From an uncultured Ligilactobacillus sp. (lineage in GTDB: Bacteria > Bacillota > Bacilli > Lactobacillales > Lactobacillaceae), in the NCBI GenBank assembly GCA_934215475.1, contig CAKPZY010000004.1:10389-74388 (forward strand): a DNA stretch of 64,000 nt, written 5' to 3'. Below the pieces are notes generated by a model, which saw nothing but the letters and a program-made list of their open reading frames with translations, made no database searches and was not told where the DNA came from. Of the stretch, positions 61,370 through 64,000 are shown in pieces. Numbering within the stretch: the stretch's first letter is position 1; the number at the start of each line of letters is the position of its first letter. A program made the translations under genes and the position numbers.

Positions 61370-61398
61370 ATTATATATCCTCTTTTTTAAGATTTCCA
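61370..61398 (-). promoter_or_regulatory. Promoter of the short unit before polY
   Basis: On the minus strand TGGAAA, 17-base spacer and TATAAT. Confidence 0.6.
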
Positions 61399-61504
61399 TA
61401 ACAAAAATGTTACAAATTCTTAACCAAACGATTTCTCGGTTTAAGCCAGCGTAATGTTCTGTTCCTTGTTCAATTATTTAGTTCGCCGTTTAAATTAATG
61501 GACA

Positions 61505-62803
61505 TTAATTAAAAGAATTGCCGCCGTTATGGCCGCCTACCAAGCCGGCACGCTCAAGCATGGTGCCGCCATTTTTCAGACTATGGCCAAAAAAGAGTGA
61601 AGTTGTACCAAATTTATTGCGGATATGGTCTAGTGCTTCCTCAAGGAAGATATGTTTTTCTTGGCTGGCAGCTGAGCTGAATAAATTTAATTGCAGGTCT
61701 TGGGTGTTGATCAATTGCCCAAAACTAACGGCTATATTCCTGACGACCTCCCCTTGCCAATGTTCCCTAAACAAACGCAACAAGTAGGCATTTAAGTTGC
61801 GAGTATCGTTGGTGGGTTCGACTTTCATCTGATGTGAGAAACCACCTGTGCCGGTCTCTTCAGTTGCAGCATAGGAAAAACCAATTCCCAAACTGACGCA
61901 CTTGGTTTGCTTGCCGTGACTTCTCAGTCTAGCCGCAACCTGTTCGCCAATTTCCTGGATAACCACTTCAATTTCTTCTTGTTTATGGTAATCACGCGGT
62001 AAAACTTGCGAATTGCCCAAGCTGTCACTTTTAACTTTAACAGGTTTGCCTAAGTCAGTCCGATCTATACCCCAAGCCAATGCTAATAACTGCGTCCCCA
62101 TAACACCCATTTCTTTTTTCAAAATATAAGGCGAAGTATGCGCAAGTTGATACATTGAGTAGATCCCCATTTTGTGTAGGTGTTTTTCAGTTCGATGACC
62201 AATGCTCCACACATCAGTCAAGGAAGTGAGCGGCCAAATTTTGCCACTAAAATCTGCATAACTTAATTCTCCGATTAAGTCACTGTCATGTTTAGCAAAA
62301 AGATCCAAAGCCAGTTTGGCTTGCAGCGGGTTTTCGCCGATACCCACCGTTGTGTAAAGGCCCAAACGTTTCCGGACATCTTCTTGGATCACTTTTGCCA
62401 CTTCTTTGGTCGTTTTTCCAAACAGTTTCCAAGAATGTGACATATCTAAAATAGTTTCATCGATCGAATATGGGACGCAATGATCGGCTTTTGTATAATG
62501 CCGAAATATGTCATTGATCTGCATACTTTTCTTGATATATAGGTTCATGCGTGGTGGTACCACCAAAAGCTCGTCATTTTTCGGCAGATCACGCTGACGG
62601 CTAACATTCTTAATGCCATAGAGGTTTTTAGCTTTGGGTGAAGTAGCTAAGATCAAGCCGCCGTTAGTATTTTCTTGTTCAGATAAAACAACCAACGCAG
62701 GTTCAAGCGGATTTAACCCGCGTGCAACGCACTCCACGCTGGCGTAAAATGACTTGTTGTCGATCAAAAAGAACAACCCATGAGGTTCTTTTGAATAATT
62801 CAT
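61505..62803 (-). CDS. Y-family DNA polymerase (UmuC/UvrX-like), SOS-controlled
   Basis: A 432-residue translesion DNA polymerase. The catalytic palm begins LFFLIDNKSFYASVECVARGL, the first metal-binding Asp motif. It continues with VPYSIDETILDMSHSWKLFG, where the usual SIDE motif is conserved. TTVGIGENPLQAKLALDLFAKHD, the helix-hairpin-helix (VWSIGHRTEKHLHKMGI) and a little-finger domain follow. The subgroup resembles Bacillus YqjW/UvrX and plasmid- or phage-carried UmuC rather than DinB. The second of two ATG codons is preferred, since GGAGGG touches the first. A perfect LexA box lies in its promoter. Confidence 0.92.
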   Translation of the reverse strand: MNYSKEPHGLFFLIDNKSFYASVECVARGLNPLEPALVVLSEQENTNGGLILATSPKAKNLYGIKNVSRQRDLPKNDELLVVPPRMNLYIKKSMQINDIFRHYTKADHCVPYSIDETILDMSHSWKLFGKTTKEVAKVIQEDVRKRLGLYTTVGIGENPLQAKLALDLFAKHDSDLIGELSYADFSGKIWPLTSLTDVWSIGHRTEKHLHKMGIYSMYQLAHTSPYILKKEMGVMGTQLLALAWGIDRTDLGKPVKVKSDSLGNSQVLPRDYHKQEEIEVVIQEIGEQVAARLRSHGKQTKCVSLGIGFSYAATEETGTGGFSHQMKVEPTNDTRNLNAYLLRLFREHWQGEVVRNIAVSFGQLINTQDLQLNLFSSAASQEKHIFLEEALDHIRNKFGTTSLFFGHSLKNGGTMLERAGLVGGHNGGNSFN

Positions 62804-62834
62804 AGTCATCCCTCCAAACTTATGTTCTATATTT

Positions 62835-62863
62835 ATTATACGAACAAAGGTTCGAGTTGTAAA
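62835..62863 (-). promoter_or_regulatory. Promoter of the Y-family polymerase gene
   Basis: On the minus strand TTTACA, 17-base spacer and TATAAT. The LexA box fills most of the spacer. Confidence 0.85.
62841..62854. promoter_or_regulatory. LexA (DinR) box
   Basis: CGAACAAAGGTTCG is a perfect CGAAC-N4-GTTCG site, the Gram-positive LexA consensus. It sits between the -35 and -10 boxes of the polymerase gene, so LexA would block RNA polymerase until the SOS response is triggered. Confidence 0.95.
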
Positions 62864-63196
62864 TAGGTAGATATATCCGTTTAAGAAAGCTTTAACTTAT
62901 GGCAGCTGTATTCCTCCCATGAAAAGGATCCTTGTCCTCACGGAAAAAACTATAGAAACCGAACCAAGTAATGAACAGAAATTTTAGGAATTTATTTTGG
63001 AAGTGATAGTAAATAAGTATGAATTTAAATAAAATCTATGTGTAATAAAAAATCTCAAGAAATGATAGCGAAAACAATGATTTATTTTTTTCTTTTTACG
63101 AACCATATTTCATCAAAAAAACGGTAAGCGTCGAACATAATTATGCTAAAAGATTCACACCTCTTAACGTATAAATAATAGGTTGCAATAAAAAAT
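62864..63196. other. Gene-free stretch
   Basis: AT-rich sequence between the polymerase control region and the tRNA terminator. Only trivial ORFs (fewer than 10 codons) are seen with starts and no repeat stands out. Confidence 0.4.
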
Positions 63197-63231
63197 AAAA
63201 AGCCATTGGAATGATCATTCCAAGGCTTTTT
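63197..63231. terminator. Terminator after tRNA-Ser
   Basis: AAAGCC and GGCTTT arms continue into a long stem with TTGGAATGAT and ATCATTCCAA. T-tracts on both strands let it work in either direction. It follows the tRNA by about 27 bases. Confidence 0.9.
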
Positions 63232-63257
63232 GGTTAACTTTATTTTTGATCTAATAA

Positions 63258-63344
63258 GGAGAGTACAGGATTTGAACCTGCGCGCCGGTATTAGCCGGTT
63301 CGCCGGATTTCGAGTCCGGTGCATTACCACTCTGCCAACTCTCC
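63258..63344 (-). tRNA. tRNA-Ser (anticodon CGA)
   Basis: Reads UCG serine codons. On the minus strand the 87-base gene has acceptor arms GGAGAGT and ACTCTCC, a D arm, and an anticodon arm CCGGACTCGAAATCCGG (loop CTCGAAA, anticodon CGA). It has a long variable arm (GAACCGGCTAATACCGGC) as serine tRNAs have, and a T arm with GGTTCAAATCC. CCA is not encoded. It stands alone with its own promoter and terminator. Confidence 0.95.
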
Positions 63345-63356
63345 ACAACAGCGATA

Positions 63357-63385
63357 ATTATAACAAATCCAGCACATTATGACAA
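63357..63385 (-). promoter_or_regulatory. Promoter of tRNA-Ser
   Basis: On the minus strand TTGTCA, 17-base spacer and TATAAT, 13 bases before the tRNA. Confidence 0.88.
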
Positions 63386-63421
63386 TATGAATTTTATTTT
63401 AATTACCTTTAAAAATTGCAC

Positions 63422-63519
63422 AAAATAAAAGACCCGTTCTTCCAGCAAGAATGGGTCAAAATATGTGCACTACCGAAGCAGCAATGAAGATAAATCTTCA
63501 GGCGCGTGACCTTATGTCC
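63422..63519 (-). ncRNA. Candidate small RNA upstream of tRNA-Ser
   Basis: A minus-strand unit of about 98 nt runs from a strong promoter to a strong terminator (GACCCATTCTT and AAGAACGGGTC arms with one G-U, then TTTTATTTT). Inside are a hairpin with TGAAGA and TCTTCA arms, and a second one with a TTCG tetraloop (CTGC, GTAG arms). No start codon with a ribosome binding site and useful frame is seen. The 5' end is about GAATTTGGACAT. I match it to no known family. It is not an SRP, 6S or tmRNA sequence. Confidence 0.65.
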
Positions 63520-63525
63520 AAATTC

Positions 63526-63554
63526 ATAATAAATTAAAATTTTCCTTTAGTCAA
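63526..63554 (-). promoter_or_regulatory. Promoter of the candidate small RNA upstream of tRNA-Ser
   Basis: On the minus strand TTGACT, 17-base spacer and TATTAT. Confidence 0.8.
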
Positions 63555-63781
63555 TACAAACACGTAAGAAAAACTTATAATAACATGAAAAAATTCAAAG
63601 TTGAGGAGAATAAAAAAGGTTTTTAGCTTTTTTGTTTTATTATCTATTTACTACAAACATATAAAAATGGCGAATAAACCGAAGGGCTTTAGAATTATCC
63701 AGAAGTATGCTAATATATACGATAACTTTGATTAGAGTTTTTATGTCTAATTAGTCACATGGTTCATCAAGGAGATAAATT
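63555..63781. other. Upstream region of the secreted-protein gene
   Basis: No gene seen. The plus-strand promoter of the secreted protein should be here, but I find no clean -35 and -10 pair. AAGGAGAT lies just before the GTG start. Confidence 0.4.
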
Positions 63782-64000
63782 GTGTTAAAAACTAAAGTAA
63801 CCTCCAAAAATATAATTATTTCTTGTTTAAGCCTTCTTTTAGCTTTTTCAATGATTGGCACGTCACGTTTAACCGCGGCAGCTGCTGGCAGCAAAGCAGA
63901 AAGTGTGAAGAGCACATCTTACACAGAAATAAACGGAAATAGTGATAAAGGTGATGAGGATTTGGGCGACCAGTTGGCCGTGCTGCCAAGTTCTTCTTCC
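63782..64000 (+). CDS. Secreted or cell-surface protein, N-terminal part (cut by window edge)
   Basis: A GTG start with AAGGAGAT upstream opens a frame that runs to the right edge. The first 40 residues look like a signal peptide. A short basic start (MLKTKVTSKN) is followed by a hydrophobic core (IIISCLSLLLAFSMIG) and a likely cleavage site in the Ala-rich stretch TAAAAGS. The mature start is polar, with Ser, Lys, Asp and Glu (SKAESVKSTSYTEINGN), and ends in a Ser run. No domain is visible in the 73 residues available. A wall-anchored or secreted surface protein is likely; nothing more can be said. Confidence 0.7.
   Translation, partial: MLKTKVTSKNIIISCLSLLLAFSMIGTSRLTAAAAGSKAESVKSTSYTEINGNSDKGDEDLGDQLAVLPSSSS

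Noticed and set aside
63082-63348. 88-codon minus-strand open frame over tRNA-Ser
   Set aside because: Its first third is the tRNA sequence itself, so it is not a protein gene.
1-64000. CRISPR array, prophage, insertion sequence or toxin-antitoxin operon
   Set aside because: No regularly spaced repeats, transposase, terminal inverted repeats or phage genes were found in reading the window. The only toxin-like hint is the short unit near 61300, reported separately at low confidence.

Overview
The window is core chromosome of a low-GC Gram-positive bacterium, most likely a member of the Lactobacillaceae with a phosphofructokinase/pyruvate-kinase glycolysis. The basis is gene content and order (rpsA-cmk, scpA-scpB-rluB, pfkA-pyk beside dnaE, rpoD-dnaG-glyS-glyQ-recO-era-dgkA-ybeY-phoH, aspS-hisS, relA-dtd, prmA-rsmE, pheS-pheT), strong AGGAGG-type ribosome binding sites, TTG and GTG starts, T-box leaders, a CtsR site and a LexA site of the Bacillus type. 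The genus is not decided. I see no prophage, insertion sequence, rRNA operon or CRISPR array.

Nearly all genes lie on the minus strand, so most operons read from high to low coordinates. Plus-strand exceptions are a DUF2929-like membrane peptide beside dnaE, ppsR, a cell-wall amidase, a nucleoside hydrolase with a small membrane protein, and a secreted protein cut by the right edge.

Layout from left to right. 1-5 kb: the rpsA fragment, cmk, a LysM membrane protein, recQ and its ypbB-like partner. 5-9.5 kb: the chromosome segregation cluster (rluB, scpB, scpA, ribT-like), xerD, a Fur regulator and cvfB. 10-16.3 kb: pyk, pfkA, dnaE. 17-21 kb: clpB under a CtsR-type operator, then pepT. 21-34.5 kb: a Nif3-like protein, trmK, then the macromolecular-synthesis series rpoD, dnaG, glyS, glyQ (glycine T-box), recO, era, dgkA, ybeY, phoH, yqeY-like and rpsU. 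34.8-42 kb: ppsR, nfo, a teichoic-acid-type glycerophosphotransferase, a YitT protein, then aspS-hisS behind a T-box. 42.7-49 kb: amidase, dtd, relA, rsmE, prmA. 49-58.5 kb: nucleoside hydrolase, nitroreductase, greA, udk, mltG, pheST behind a third T-box, and an HxlR regulator. 58.6-64 kb: HD protein, TrmH-type methyltransferase, an unrecognised protein, three small transcription units, a LexA-controlled Y-family polymerase, tRNA-Ser(CGA) and the secreted-protein fragment.

The protein genes are mostly housekeeping. The least explained material is non-coding and lies mainly in the last 4 kb: two compact promoter-to-terminator units of about 100 nt that look like small RNAs (60828-60937 and 63422-63519), a third short unit that may encode a hydrophobic, Cys-rich peptide, and an unknown protein beside the first RNA. 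Elsewhere the hisS-aspS T-box has a specifier loop in which Asp and His codons overlap (GACAC), and the nucleoside hydrolase is preceded by a small ORF with a strong ribosome binding site and an in-frame TGA.
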